Notes: generated by a model from the sequence alone, not told the origin. Positions 1-10,083 are shown, numbered from the stretch's first letter. The stretch is 64,000 nt of DNA from Nocardioides daphniae (GCF_004777465.1 NZ_CP038462.1:1178001-1242000), one strand, 5' to 3'. Numbers and translations: made by a program.

Positions 1-3000
1 GCGCGGGCACCGCGTTCACGATCTCCGTCGTCGACCGCAACGACGCCCCGTCGTCGATCACCCTCGACCCGACCAGGATCCGTCTCGACGCCTCGGTCGG
101 CGACGTGGTGGGCACGCTGGCTGCTGCCGACGTCGACGCGACGAAGAACCACACCTTCACCGACGTCTCCGTCGACGGCACCCACTCCGGGCACGGCCTC
201 TTCACCATCGACGGTGACGAGGTCAAGGTCGCCCGGTCCCTGGCCGGACTCTCCGTGGGCTCGGTCGACCTCCGGGTGCGCGTCGACGACCCGTGGGCGG
301 CTGACCGTACGCAGGACGCCTCGCTGACCCGCGTGGTCCGCATCGACCTGCTCAGCGCCCGTGCGATCACCCTCGACACCTCGAGCGTCGACGAGAACGC
401 AGCCGGCGGCACCACCGTCGGCGCCCTGACCTACGTCGACCCGCTGGCTGTCGGGCCCTACACGTTCGCCCTGACGCCGGGCTCCCGCGACAACGGCGAC
501 TTCGAGGTCGTCGGCCATGAGCTGCGGACCCGCGTCACCTTCGACCACGAGGTCACGCCTCGTCGCACGGTCGAGGTGCAGGTCTTCGCCGGTGGTGCGG
601 CGCTCTTCACCGCGACCCTCGACGTGGATGTCGACGACGTCAACGAGGCGCCGACCAGCCTGACGCTCTCGTCGGCGACGGTCGCCGAGAACGCATCCGG
701 CGCGACGGTCGGCACCCTCTCGGGCACCGACCCCGACGCGGGCGCGTTCCTGTCGTACGCCCTCGTGCCGGGCGCGGGGGACACGCACAACGCCCAGTTC
801 ACGATCGTCGGCGGCACGCTGCGCACCGTCGGTGCGCTCGACTTCGAGGCGGAGGAGACCCGGCAGGTGCGGGTCGCCGTCAGCGACGGCAGCCTCTCCC
901 TGGAGCGTACGTTCGTCGTCGAGCTGGTCGACCGCAACGACGCCCCGACCGCTGTCGCGCTGAGCGACACCACCGTCCTGGACTCCGCCCTCGCGGGTGA
1001 CGTCGTCGGCACGCTGACGGCCACCGACGCCGACGTCACGAAGCCGCACGTCTTCACCGAGGTCGCCGGCGGCGACCACGGCGGCCTCTTGACCGTCGCC
1101 GACGGTCACGTCGAGGTCGCGGGATCCCTGCTCGGCGTCTCCGGGGACAAGACGATCAAGGTCCGTGTCACCGACACGTGGGGCGGGGTGACGCACACGT
1201 ACGAACAGCTGCTCACGGTCACCGTCGCGCCGGACATCCGCGGTGCCCTCGCGCTCAGCAACGACTCGTTGCCGGAGAACTCGGCGTCCGGGACCACGGT
1301 GGGCGACCTGTCGTTCTCCGGGGTCGGGACCGGGCCGTACACGTACACGCTCGGTGCCTCCGCACCGTTCACGCTCACCGGCGCCACGCTGCGCTCGGGA
1401 CGTTCGTTCGACCACGAAGCCCAGGCGCAGTACGTCGTGCCCGTCACCGTGCGTGACGCCGCCGGCCGCAGGTGGACCCGCGAGGTGACGGTCGACGTCG
1501 CCGACGTCGACGAGGCGCCTGTGCGTTCGACGACGGTGATGGACCTCGAGGAGAACGACCCGTCCGCCGGGTTCAGTGCCCGGTTCGACGACCCGGAGGC
1601 GCGCCCGTGACCTACCGGTTCGCGACGTGCGCGGGCTTCCCGGACGAGAACCACCGCTTCACCCTGACCACGACCGGCGCCAGCGCCGACGTGCGCAGGC
1701 GTACGCCGATGGACTTCGAGGACCCGTCGAACAACCGGGTGCGCGTCTGCCTGGAGGCCAGCGACGGGTCCCTCACGACCACGTACGTCGTGGACGAGCA
1801 GGCCCTGGACAGGAATGAGCCGACGACCGACATCACGCTCTCCCGTGCCGTGGCCGACCCCGCGGTGGCCGTCGGCACCGTCGTCGGCACGTTGACCGCC
1901 GTCGACCCCGACAGCCGCAAGCCCGTGATCACCGACGTCTCCACGACGGAGTCCGGAGCCGGCTACTTCGAGGTCGTCGGCAACGAGCTCCGCGTCGCGC
2001 GCGACCTCAGTGGTGCTTCCGCGACCGAGCTGCAGGTCCGCCTCCGGGCAGCCGACAGCTGGTCGCACCAAGGACCCGCCGTCGCGCAGTCCTTCGAGAA
2101 GACCCTGACGATCAGCCTGCTCCAGCCTCTCGAGCTCACTGCTCCGGACGGATCGGTCAACGAGAACCAGGCCGCGGGCACCGTGGTCAGCACCCTCTCC
2201 GTGAGCGGTGGCGAGGGCCCCTACACGTACGCCCTGGACGGCACGGCCGCGGACAACGCGCTCTTCGAGGTCGTCGGCAACGAGCTCCGCACCAAGCGTG
2301 CCTTCAACTTCGAGGTCGACGGGGCGGCGCTCTCGGCGCGCGTCAAGGTGACCGACCAGCACGGCGACTCCGCATCAGCCGCGGTGGCCGTCACCGTGGG
2401 TGACGTCAACGAGTCGTCCCTCGGGTGGTCCTTCAGGGGGGCGGCCGTGATGCAGGACTCTGCCATCGGCACGGTCGTCGGCACCCTGACCGTGCCCGAC
2501 CCGGACGCGCGCAAGCCGAACCTGACCGTGACCGGCGTCAACGCCCTGTACTTCGGGTTCGACGGCGACAACCTCGTCGTCACCGGTGACCTCAACGGGC
2601 TCGCCCCCGGGCCTGTGACGGTCCCCGTGACCATCGGCGACACCTGGGGCACGCCCCCGGTCACCCAGAGCGTGTCCACCTCGTTCTCCGTCACCGTGGT
2701 CGCCCCTCTGAGCCTGACGGCTCCGGACGGGACGATCCCCGAAGGGCAGGCGGCCGGCACCGTCGTCACCACCCTGAGCGCGTCCGGCGGGACGACGCCC
2801 TACACCTACGCGCTCGACGGCACCAGCGCCGACGGCAGTGACAACGACCGGTTCCAGGTGGTCGGCAACGAGGTGCGCACCAAGGGTCCGCTGGACTTCG
2901 ACGCCGAGCCGACGCTGACCGTCAAGGTCAAGGTCACCGACGCCTACGGGCGTACGACGCGGCGCACCCTCACCGTGACGGTCACCGACGTCAACGTGGC

Positions 3001-5908
3001 CCCCACGGACATAGTGCTGTCGTCGACCTCGGTGCCGGAGAACGCCCCCGTCGGGACCGTCGTGGGCACGCTCAGCGCCGTCGACGCCGACACCGGCGAC
3101 ACCCACGTCTTCTCCCGGATCAGCACCGGTCAGCTCTCCGTCTCCGGCAACCGCCTGGTCACGACGGCGTCGTTCAACCACGAGACCACCCCGTCGGTCA
3201 CCGTGACGCTCAAGGTCGACGACCAACGCGGAGGCGTCTTCCAGCGCGCCGTCACCGTCACGGTCACCGACGAGCCGGAAGCGCCGACGGCGATCAACCT
3301 CAGCGCCAGTGACGTCGACGAGGGGCTGCCGGCCGGCACGGTCGTCGGCGACGTCACCGTCGATGACCAGGACCGCGGCGAGACCCACACCTTCACGGTC
3401 TTCGGCGGCGTCCCGTTCACCGTCTCGGGCGGCAAGCTCCGGACCACCCAGGTGCTGGACTTCGACGTCACCCGGTCATTCGCGGTCCAGGTCCTGGTCA
3501 CCGACAAGGACGGGCTCACGTTCACCCGGCTGGTCACGGTCACCGTCAACGACGTGGTCTACGCGCCGCTTGCGAACGGGGAGACGGTCACGGGCTTCAT
3601 CGGCAACACCAGCAGGGCGGTGACCGGCTCGGTGCTGTCCAACGACACCGACCCGGAGGACAAGTTCGGCCCCCAGGACTCCCTCAGCGTCACCGCCGGC
3701 ACCCTGACCACCACGCGTGGCGGCACGGTGGTGATGGCGACCGACGGCACGTTCACCTTCCACCCGAAGGCAGGGGACAGGTCAGTCACCGACACGCTCG
3801 TCTACACCGTCCGCAGCAGCGTCTCGGGCAAGACCGCGACGGCCACCCTGCGTCTCGAGATCAGTGAGCGCCTCGTCTGGTACGTCGACGACAGCGCTGC
3901 TCCCGGTGGCACGGGCACCTCCACCTCGTACTTCCGCGACATCTCCTCGGTGCCGCAGCTCGCGGCCGGCGCGGCCCCGGACGAGGTCTACCTCGCCGAC
4001 GGCACCTACGGCACCGTGACCATCGGTCGCGGTCGTACGCTGCGCGGCGCCCAGGCGGGCCTGCCCGGCCTGATCAGCGCGGACCCCTCGGCGCTGGCGC
4101 AGGTCTCCGTGACGGGCTCCACCCCGGCCGTGGTCGTCGACGGTGGCGGCACGGTCGACGGCGTGCGGATGCGTGCCGTCAGCGGCGCCGCGCTGACCGT
4201 CCGTGGTTCCGGTGCGGTCACCGTCACCAGTGCCAGCCAGGTCGAGGGCCAGGGCGTGGGTGTGCACGTCGACGTCGCCGGGGGCCCTGGCGCAGTCGTG
4301 ATCGACACGGACGTCGCCGGCGCGGTCACGGTCAACGGCAACGCCGCCGCCACCACCTTCAAGGAGCCGGTCACCGGTGCCGTGTCCGTCACCAACAGCC
4401 GCGCCGCCGTCATCTTCGAGAAGTCGGTCACGGGCAACGTCACCGCGTCGGGCAACAGCGCTGCCCTCACCTTCAGCGGCCCCGTGAGCGGCGCATCCGT
4501 CGCGTTGAGCGGCAACTCGTCGGTGACCACGTTCGGTGGGGTCGTCACCCTCAACCGGTCCGGCGCGCGACGGCGTTCGGGGCGCATTCAAAACGCAGGC
4601 ACCGTCACTATGGGCGCCACCGGCAACACCGTCACCGGTCCCGTCAGCCTCGAGAACACCACGGTCGGAGCCGCCGGGTTCACGCTGCGGTCGCTCAACG
4701 TGCCGAGCTCGCTCGTCGGCTACGGACTGCGGCTGAGGTCGGTCCAGGGCCAGTCTGTCATCGTGCAGGGCACCGGCACCACGGACAGCGGAGGCACGAT
4801 CACCGCCGCGACCCCCGTGCTCACCGACGGCCGAGTCTCCCTCGAGCTCAACCGGGTCAAGCTCGTCAGCCTGGGTCAGCGAGGCGTCGACGCCAACGCC
4901 CTCGCCGGCCCGCTCGCGCTCCTCAACTCGTCGGTGACGGGTGCCCAGGCTGACGCCGTGGCGGTGACGTACGCCGTCCAGGGTGGTGCCCTCCGCCTCG
5001 ACGGCACCACCGTCACCGGGGCGGGTGACTCCGGAGTTGTGGTCACCGCAGCCTCGGGCGACGTCCCGGTCACCGTGCACAACAGCACCGTCTCCGGCTC
5101 CGGCGCGACGGGCGCCGCACGCGACGGCGTACGCGTGGAGTCGCTCGGCTCCTCGCAGGTCACCACCACCGTCACGGGCTCGACGCTGCGGGACAACAAG
5201 GGCGACCAGGTCCAGGTGGTCGCGCGTGGCACCGGTACGTCGCGCGCGACGATCACCGGCAACACGCTCGCCAGGTCCGGAGCCACCGGAGCCGGCCAGG
5301 GCATCGCCGTCAACGCCGGCGGCGCGCCGTGGACGGGACGGATGGTCTTCGACGTCTCGAACAACCAGGTCCAGGCCGTCGACGGCGCCGGCATCGTGGT
5401 CAGCACCAGCGTCGGCGAGCGCCCGACCCCCAGCGGGCTCCTCGAGGGCCGCGTGGCCAACAACGTCTTCGGTGCTGCAGGGTGCGCCGGGACGCCCGCG
5501 GTCGTCGTCGACGCCGAGGGCGGGGCGACCCTGACCACGGCGGTGACCGGCAACAGCGGCGTCGCATGCGGGGCTCCGCTGCGGGTCTCAGGAGCGCGGG
5601 GAGGCAGCGTCCTCAACCTGACGACCGCCAACAACACCTGGACCGGAACCTCCCCGGCCAGCCTCACGACGGGTGTCACGGGTGTCGCCAACTCCGGGCG
5701 CAGCTGCCTCGACCTGCGCACGACCGCCGGAGGCATCACCCTCAGGGCGCTGGGCGGACAGCTGACGCTCCCGGGTTACGCCGGTGCGTGGACGGCAGCA
5801 GCCGTGACGCCCTACCTGACCGCCAACAACCCGGGGAGCTCGGTCACCGTCCCCACCTTCCTCGCCACCCAGGCCGGCACGGCAGCGTGCCCCGCGCCCG
5901 TCCTCTGA
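1..5908 (+). CDS. Giant cadherin-repeat and beta-helix surface protein, 5'-partial, frameshifted
   Basis: The gene enters from the left edge (frame starting at base 3) and ends at TGA 5908. About twelve tandem repeats of roughly 95 residues fill 1-3560. Each has a cadherin-like pattern: an 'EN...GTVVGTL' strand, D-D or D-A-D, a 'DFE' or 'DHE' strand and a closing D-V-N-E-A-P. A bacterial Ig-like domain follows (about 3560-3870), then a low-complexity parallel beta-helix rich in G-N, V-T-G and N-S-T (about 3880-5780). No LPXTG or membrane anchor is seen at the C terminus. The frame changes near 1600 (one base missing; TGA at 1608 is premature), and a scrambled stretch at about 4563-4590 suggests two compensating losses. 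It is probably a secreted or surface adhesion protein; that function is inferred from domains. It lies 12 bp upstream of three tail-collar genes and is probably cotranscribed with them. Confidence 0.82.
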
Positions 5909-5920
5909 CAGGAGAGCTCC

Positions 5921-6433
5921 ATGGCTGAACCATTCCTCAGCGAGGTGCGACTCACCTCGTTCAACTTCCCCCCGAAGGGCTGGGCCCTCTGCAACGGCCA
6001 GCTCCTGCCGATCAACCAGAACCAGGCGCTCTTCTCGCTGCTCGGCACCACGTACGGCGGCGACGGTCGGGTCAACTTCGCCCTGCCCAACCTCAGGGGC
6101 CGGGTCATCGTGCACGAGGGCAACGGCCACACGCTGGGGGAGGCTGCAGGCGCGACTGCCGTGACGCTGAACATCCAGAACCTGCCGCAGCACTCCCACG
6201 GGGTGACCGCGCACACCGGCGGGGCCGCCGCGGACCCCGGGAGCGCGGCGAGGCTCGCGGCCGTCCCCGACGCGTACGCCCTCCCCGCGGTGGCGGCGGG
6301 CTCCCTGACCGCGCTGCACCCGGCGAGCGTCACCAACGCCGGAGGCAGCCAGGCGCACGACAACATGCAGCCCTACACCGTCATGAACTACATCATCGCC
6401 CTCCAGGGCATCTTCCCGAGTCAGAACTGGTGA
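5921..6433 (+). CDS. Phage tail-collar domain protein (MdpB-like), copy 1
   Basis: A 170-residue protein whose N-terminal half is a phage tail collar domain. It shows the usual 'GWALCNGQLLPI' strand (residues about 21-32), 'LFSLLGTTYGGDG' and 'FALPNLRGR'. The C terminus ends with the family pattern N-M-Q-P-Y-x-V-M-N-Y-I-I-A-L-Q-G-I-F-P. In phages this domain sits in short-tail and collar fibres. Free-standing bacterial versions are often called microcystin-dependent protein, and their role is not established. ATG follows an AGGAG site. It is the first of three tandem paralogues (170, 172 and 173 residues) in one operon with the upstream surface protein. No other phage gene is nearby, so this is not a prophage remnant. 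There is no signal peptide. Confidence 0.9.
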   Translation: MAEPFLSEVRLTSFNFPPKGWALCNGQLLPINQNQALFSLLGTTYGGDGRVNFALPNLRGRVIVHEGNGHTLGEAAGATAVTLNIQNLPQHSHGVTAHTGGAAADPGSAARLAAVPDAYALPAVAAGSLTALHPASVTNAGGSQAHDNMQPYTVMNYIIALQGIFPSQNW

Positions 6434-6446
6434 GCAGGAGTCACTC

Positions 6447-6965
6447 ATGGCACAGCCCTACGTCGGTGAGATTCGGCTCGGTGGATGGAACTTCGCCCCC
6501 AACGGGTGGGCGTTCTGCCACGGACAGCTCCTGTCCATCGCGGAGAACGACGTCCTCTTCCAGCTGATCGGCACCACCTACGGTGGCGACGGCGAGAACA
6601 CCTTCGCCGTGCCTGACCTGCGTGGCCGGGTCCCCGTCCACATGGGGACCGGTCCGGACGGGACGACCCACCAGATCGGTGGGATGGCCGGCGTCGAGGA
6701 GGTCACCCTCAGCGTCCAGCAGATCCCGTCGCACTTCCATCCGCTGGTCGTCTCTGACGGCCCCGGCACCCATGACCTTCCGCGCGGTGGCGTGCTCGCC
6801 ACGCCTCCGGGCGTGCGCGCGTACGCAGCAGGGGAGACCCCGAACACGGCGCTCTCGCCCGCGACGCTCGGCCCGGCCGGCGGCAGCCAGCCGCACACCA
6901 ACTTCATGCCTTATCTGTGCATCAACTACGTCATCAGCCTCTACGGCATCTTCCCCAGTCAGTGA
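6447..6965 (+). CDS. Phage tail-collar domain protein (MdpB-like), copy 2
   Basis: A 172-residue paralogue of the preceding gene, starting 13 bp after its stop behind AGGAG. The collar motifs are kept ('GWAFCHGQLL', 'LIGTTYGGDG', 'FAVPDLRGR'). The middle differs most, where copies 1 and 2 have different loops around residues 85-130. The C terminus again closes on an 'I-N-Y-V-I-S-L-Y-G-I-F-P-S-Q' strand. The divergent middle beside conserved ends suggests three non-interchangeable subunits rather than a recent duplication. Function is unknown; the family name comes from the phage domain. Confidence 0.9.
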   Translation: MAQPYVGEIRLGGWNFAPNGWAFCHGQLLSIAENDVLFQLIGTTYGGDGENTFAVPDLRGRVPVHMGTGPDGTTHQIGGMAGVEEVTLSVQQIPSHFHPLVVSDGPGTHDLPRGGVLATPPGVRAYAAGETPNTALSPATLGPAGGSQPHTNFMPYLCINYVISLYGIFPSQ

Positions 6966-7025
6966 CCCGGCCGGACCGCAGCCCACCTGACCGCCCACTC
7001 GCACCAGAACCACCAGGAGCCACCC

Positions 7026-7547
7026 ATGGCCGATCCCTTCGTCGGTGAGATCCGTTCGTTCCCGTTCAACTTCGCGCCCACGGGCTGGGCCCGCTGCGAC
7101 GGGCAGCTGCTCCCGATCTCGCAGAACACCGCTCTCTTCTCCCTCCTCGGCACCTCCTTCGGGGGCGACGGCAGGTCGACCTTCGCGCTGCCCGACCTCC
7201 AGGGAGCCGCAGCGATGGGAGCTGGTCACGGCCCCGGCCTCAGCCTCCACGACCTCGGGGAGACCGGCGGAGAGGAGAGCGTGACCCTGCTGGAGTCGGA
7301 GATGCCCGTCCACTCCCACACGGTGCAGGTGTCGAACGCCGAGGCGACCTCCCGTACGCCCGTGGCCGGCGCCGCCCTGGCGACCCCGCCCGAGGGCGAC
7401 CTCTACGCCACCAGCGGCGGCACCGAGCAGATGGCGCCCGAGTCCCTCGCCCCCAGTGGTGGCTCACTGCCGCACAACAACATGCAGCCCTACCTGGTCA
7501 TGCAGTACTGCATCGCCCTCCAGGGCGTCTTCCCGCAGCGTCCGTGA
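7026..7547 (+). CDS. Phage tail-collar domain protein (MdpB-like), copy 3
   Basis: A 173-residue third paralogue, 60 bp after copy 2, with its own AGGAG site. 'GWARCDGQLLPI' and 'LFSLLGTSFGGDG' are conserved. 'FALPDLQG' replaces the usual F-A-L-P-D-L-R-G-R, so the arginine pair after the third motif is lost here. It ends in N-N-M-Q-P-Y-L-V-M-Q-Y-C-I-A-L-Q-G-V-F-P. The next gene, a Tat substrate, follows after 40 bp on the same strand. Triplets of such genes are common in bacteria outside phages; what they assemble into is not known to me. Confidence 0.9.
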   Translation: MADPFVGEIRSFPFNFAPTGWARCDGQLLPISQNTALFSLLGTSFGGDGRSTFALPDLQGAAAMGAGHGPGLSLHDLGETGGEESVTLLESEMPVHSHTVQVSNAEATSRTPVAGAALATPPEGDLYATSGGTEQMAPESLAPSGGSLPHNNMQPYLVMQYCIALQGVFPQRP

Positions 7548-7587
7548 TGACGGCCTGCTTCCTTCCGTCCGCCCAGGAGAACCAGCC

Positions 7588-8829
7588 ATGACCCCCAGCT
7601 CCAGCGCCGAGGACACCCAGCGCCCCGTCGGCGTCTCGCGCCGCGGCGTGCTCGCCGGTACGGCCGCGACCGGCGCCGCCCTGACCATCGAGGCCGCGCC
7701 CGCGCACGCGGCTCGTCCGCTGCGCGTCGCCGTCCTCCTCACCGCCGGGGTGGGGGACGGGCGCGCCGGCCAGCGGCTCCTGGCCGGCCTGCGCATCGGC
7801 TTCGCCCGGGCCGGGCAACCGGTGACGCTGCGCAGCCGCACGGTCCACTCGCCCAGCGCCGCCCACGCCGAGGCGGTCAAGGTCCTCGACGGCGGTGCCG
7901 ACGTGCTCGTCGCAGCCATCTCGGGGCTCGCCCTGCCGCGGGTGGCGCAGCTCTGTGCGGAGCGCAAGGTCGCCCTGGTGGTCGCCAACTCCGGGGCCCA
8001 CGTCAACGACCTGTCGCTCACGGGCGTCGTGGTCAACTCGCTGCAGATCTGGCAGTCGGCCTTCGCCATGGGTCGCTTCGCCGCGCGTCGCCTGGGTGGC
8101 TCGGTCTTCACGATCACCGCAGCGCCGGACGCCGGCTACGACTCGGTCTACGCCCTGCAGCGCGGCTTCACCGGCGCCGGCGGTCGGGTCGTCGGCCGCG
8201 CCGTCACGCACCAGGCGACCAAGGGCCTCGTCGAGGCCGCCCGGCAGGCGCGCCGCAGCGGCGCCGCCGTCGTCAGCGTGCACGCGACCAAGCAGCGGGC
8301 CGTCGAGATCGTCAAGGCCTGCCGCGCTGCCGGTTTCCAGGGCAGCATCGTGGTCGACCCGCTGAGCCTCGAGCTCGGCGCGGCCGGCCGGGCCGAGCTC
8401 GCGCGCGCCGGTGCCTGGACGACGTCCGCGTGGGCGTACGACCAGGGCAACTCGCACGCGCGCGACCTCGCCCGTCGCTGGAAGCGTCAGGTCGGGGGTC
8501 GCCCCGACGCCTGGGCGCTGCTGGGGCACGACACCGCGCTGCTCGTCGCCGAGGGCGCGCGACGCGTCCGACGGCGCGGGGGAGGGCTGCGTACGCTGCC
8601 CGCCAAGCTGAGGCACGCGAAGGTCGCCGGCGCCCGGGGGCTGCAGGTCGTCAACGGCGCCACGGGTGTGGTGAGCACGCCGCTGGTGGTCCGCCGCGCG
8701 CGACCCAAGGACCTGAGCGGGGCACGCGTCATGGCGCGACCCGCGCGGGTCCCGGGCGATGCCCCGGCGATGGTCGTGCAGGGGCGTGGGGACAAGTCCG
8801 GCTACGTCGACGAGTACACGACGACCTGA
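7588..8829 (+). CDS. Tat-exported periplasmic-binding-protein-like protein
   Basis: A 413-residue protein. The N terminus carries a twin-arginine signal ('SRRGVLAGTAATGAALT', residues about 17-33), ending near A-P-A-H-A-A. The body resembles type 1 periplasmic binding proteins of the branched-chain amino acid/LivK class. It opens with 'LRVAVLLTAGVGDGRAGQ', has a central 'GADVLVAAISGLALP' strand and shows alternating Rossmann-like strands. There is no lipobox, so it should be free or wall-associated after export. No permease or ATPase partner is adjacent, which is unusual for a transport receptor. Its neighbours are the tail-collar triplet and the giant surface protein, so it may serve recognition or assembly rather than uptake (inference). 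ATG at 7588 was chosen for AGGAG 7 bp upstream and because it gives a complete Tat signal. Confidence 0.75.
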   Translation: MTPSSSAEDTQRPVGVSRRGVLAGTAATGAALTIEAAPAHAARPLRVAVLLTAGVGDGRAGQRLLAGLRIGFARAGQPVTLRSRTVHSPSAAHAEAVKVLDGGADVLVAAISGLALPRVAQLCAERKVALVVANSGAHVNDLSLTGVVVNSLQIWQSAFAMGRFAARRLGGSVFTITAAPDAGYDSVYALQRGFTGAGGRVVGRAVTHQATKGLVEAARQARRSGAAVVSVHATKQRAVEIVKACRAAGFQGSIVVDPLSLELGAAGRAELARAGAWTTSAWAYDQGNSHARDLARRWKRQVGGRPDAWALLGHDTALLVAEGARRVRRRGGGLRTLPAKLRHAKVAGARGLQVVNGATGVVSTPLVVRRARPKDLSGARVMARPARVPGDAPAMVVQGRGDKSGYVDEYTTT

Positions 8830-8847
8830 CTGCGTACGTCCTACGTG

Positions 8848-8875
8848 GGCACATCGGTGATCTCACGGATGTGCC
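8848..8875. terminator. Hairpin between convergent genes
   Basis: GGCACATC (8848-8855) pairs with GATGTGCC (8868-8875) around a 12-nt loop. A second pair, GCCCTGC/GCAGGGC, spans about 8884-8918. They lie between the end of the binding-protein-like gene and the end of the leftward membrane-protein gene. There is no T tract, so termination is inferred from position. Confidence 0.35.
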
Positions 8876-8941
8876 GTGGACCCGCCCTGCGTCAGTCTGG
8901 ATGACAGACAGCAGGGCGTTCCGGGACGGGCGAGATGGGGG

Positions 8942-9919
8942 TCAGTCCGTGCCGGTGCTCCCGGGAGCGGGGTCGTGCGTGGCGGCGCGTGACCCCTCCC
9001 GGTCAGTGTCCCGGGGGCCATCGGCCTCCGGGACACTTGCACGTCCAGTGGCTGTGCCCTTGTCTCGCGGACCCTCGGGGGCCACGACCTTCTCCTGCTT
9101 GCGGTGCCGGCGCGCCTCGTTGAGGGCGAGCAGGACGGCGACCAGCACCGGCACGCCGTACTTGACCACAGGCTCGACCCAGCCGGGCAGGGAGACGTCC
9201 GGCAGGTTCCAGTCGGGCCACGGGATCGAGGGCAGGTCGATGTCCGGCCAGGGGATGGAGGGCAGGTTCCAGTCGGGCCAGGGGATCGACGGGAGGTCCC
9301 AGTTCGGGACGAACCGGGAGAGCCAGGGGAGCACCCAGCGGGTGAGCACCAGGACGGCCAGCAGGGCGGCCATCATGCTGCCGCCCTTGGTGAGCCCGGC
9401 TCGGAGCGCGTGCAGGTGGGGGTGCCGGCGGATCCACTCCTGGCGCGCGGCCGCCTTGGAGCCCGGCTCCGGCGTGAGGTCGACGGCGCCGAGGCCGAGC
9501 GCGGCGTTGGCCGGCTCGGCGTGCCAGGTGACGCGACGGGTGGGGCCGACCAGGGGCGCGAGCCGGAGGGCGACGGCACCCAGGGCGTCGCGCTCCTCCT
9601 CGGACAGCGCGGCCAGCCGTGCGCGCTCGGCGTCCCACTCGGGGGCGTCGTCGGGGAAGGTGCCGGCGGTGAGCTGGGCCTTGTCGTCGGCCGTCAGGGC
9701 GACCGCCAGGGTCTCCGCGCCCCGGCGCCACAGGATCCGCTTGCGCAGGCCGGCCTCGGTGACCTCGACGACGTGCGTGACCCCGCCGTCGGTGAGGAAC
9801 CACCGCTCCACGGTCGCCCCGTCCTCGTGCTCGCCTTCCACGCGGACACTGTAGGAGAACCGCGCGTGGGGAGCACCACACGCCCCGGGGGCCTCCGAGG
9901 AGTGGGATCGCCGGCTCAC
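8942..9919 (-). CDS. Two-helix membrane protein with W-P-D decapeptide repeats
   Basis: I do not recognise this protein. Its N-terminal half is soluble, with a beta-rich segment ('GATVERWFLTDGGVTHVVEV'). Then come a probable membrane helix ('MMAALLAVLVLTRWVLPWL'), about 3.5 copies of a 10-residue repeat (L-P-S-I-P-W-P-D-W-N, with one variant D-I-D), and a second helix ('VEPVVKYGVPVLVAVLLAL'). The tail is charged and low-complexity. The repeats would lie between the two helices. The start is uncertain. GTG at 9919 is used because the conserved-looking 'RFSYSVRVEGEHEDG' then falls inside; GTG at 9841 is the alternative, and neither has a clear ribosome site. It is transcribed away from ilvB, whose leader lies just upstream. 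Confidence 0.6.
   Translation of the reverse strand: MSRRSHSSEAPGACGAPHARFSYSVRVEGEHEDGATVERWFLTDGGVTHVVEVTEAGLRKRILWRRGAETLAVALTADDKAQLTAGTFPDDAPEWDAERARLAALSEEERDALGAVALRLAPLVGPTRRVTWHAEPANAALGLGAVDLTPEPGSKAAARQEWIRRHPHLHALRAGLTKGGSMMAALLAVLVLTRWVLPWLSRFVPNWDLPSIPWPDWNLPSIPWPDIDLPSIPWPDWNLPDVSLPGWVEPVVKYGVPVLVAVLLALNEARRHRKQEKVVAPEGPRDKGTATGRASVPEADGPRDTDREGSRAATHDPAPGSTGTD
9201..9308. repeat. 30-bp tandem repeat inside the membrane-protein gene
   Basis: Three 30-bp units start at 9201, 9231 and 9261, and a partial fourth starts at 9291. They are near-identical, each opening with GGCAGGT or GGGAGGT. Read leftward they encode the L-P-S-I-P-W-P-D-W-N decapeptide. Confidence 0.8.
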
Positions 9920-9980
9920 GATGTGGGACGCATGGCACACTGGGTTGACGTCGGGTGCCCGTGGCGGCGACCGTAGGTCC

Positions 9981-10022
9981 ATGCGCATGGACCTTCTCGT
10001 ACGCACGCGACGCGTGAGCTGA
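9981..10022 (+). CDS. Putative ilvB leader peptide ([13 protein letters not shown])
   Basis: A 13-codon ORF with Leu-Leu-Val at codons 5-7 and a further Val at 12, ending in TGA. A weak ribosome site (TAGGT) lies 5 bp upstream; ATG at codon 3 could also serve. It is 27 bp before a strong terminator and 128 bp before ilvB. That is the layout of peptide-mediated transcription attenuation known for ilv operons. The perfect hairpin GACGCGTG/CACGCGTC (10009-10016 with 10041-10048) starts within the last codons, so a ribosome finishing the peptide would mask its 5' arm. I see no clear antiterminator that would engage the terminator's own arm, so the mechanism is inferred. Confidence 0.55.
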   Translation: MRMDLLVRTRRVS

Positions 10023-10048
10023 AGACAACGTCTCCAGACACACGCGTC

Positions 10049-10083
10049 ACCCCTCGTCGCCGACTCCGGCCGAGGGGTTTTTT
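10049..10083 (+). terminator. Rho-independent terminator/attenuator in the ilvB leader
   Basis: ACCCCTCG (10049-10056) pairs with CGAGGGGT (10071-10078), continued by GCCG/CGGC around an ACTC loop and followed by six T residues (10078-10083). It lies between the leader peptide and the ilvB start and points in ilvB's direction. A strong terminator inside an operon leader is best read as an attenuator. Confidence 0.8.

Noticed and set aside
5921..7547. Prophage remnant suggested by tail-collar domains
   Set aside because: No capsid, terminase, integrase, lysin or attachment site nearby. Free-standing collar triplets are common in bacterial chromosomes.
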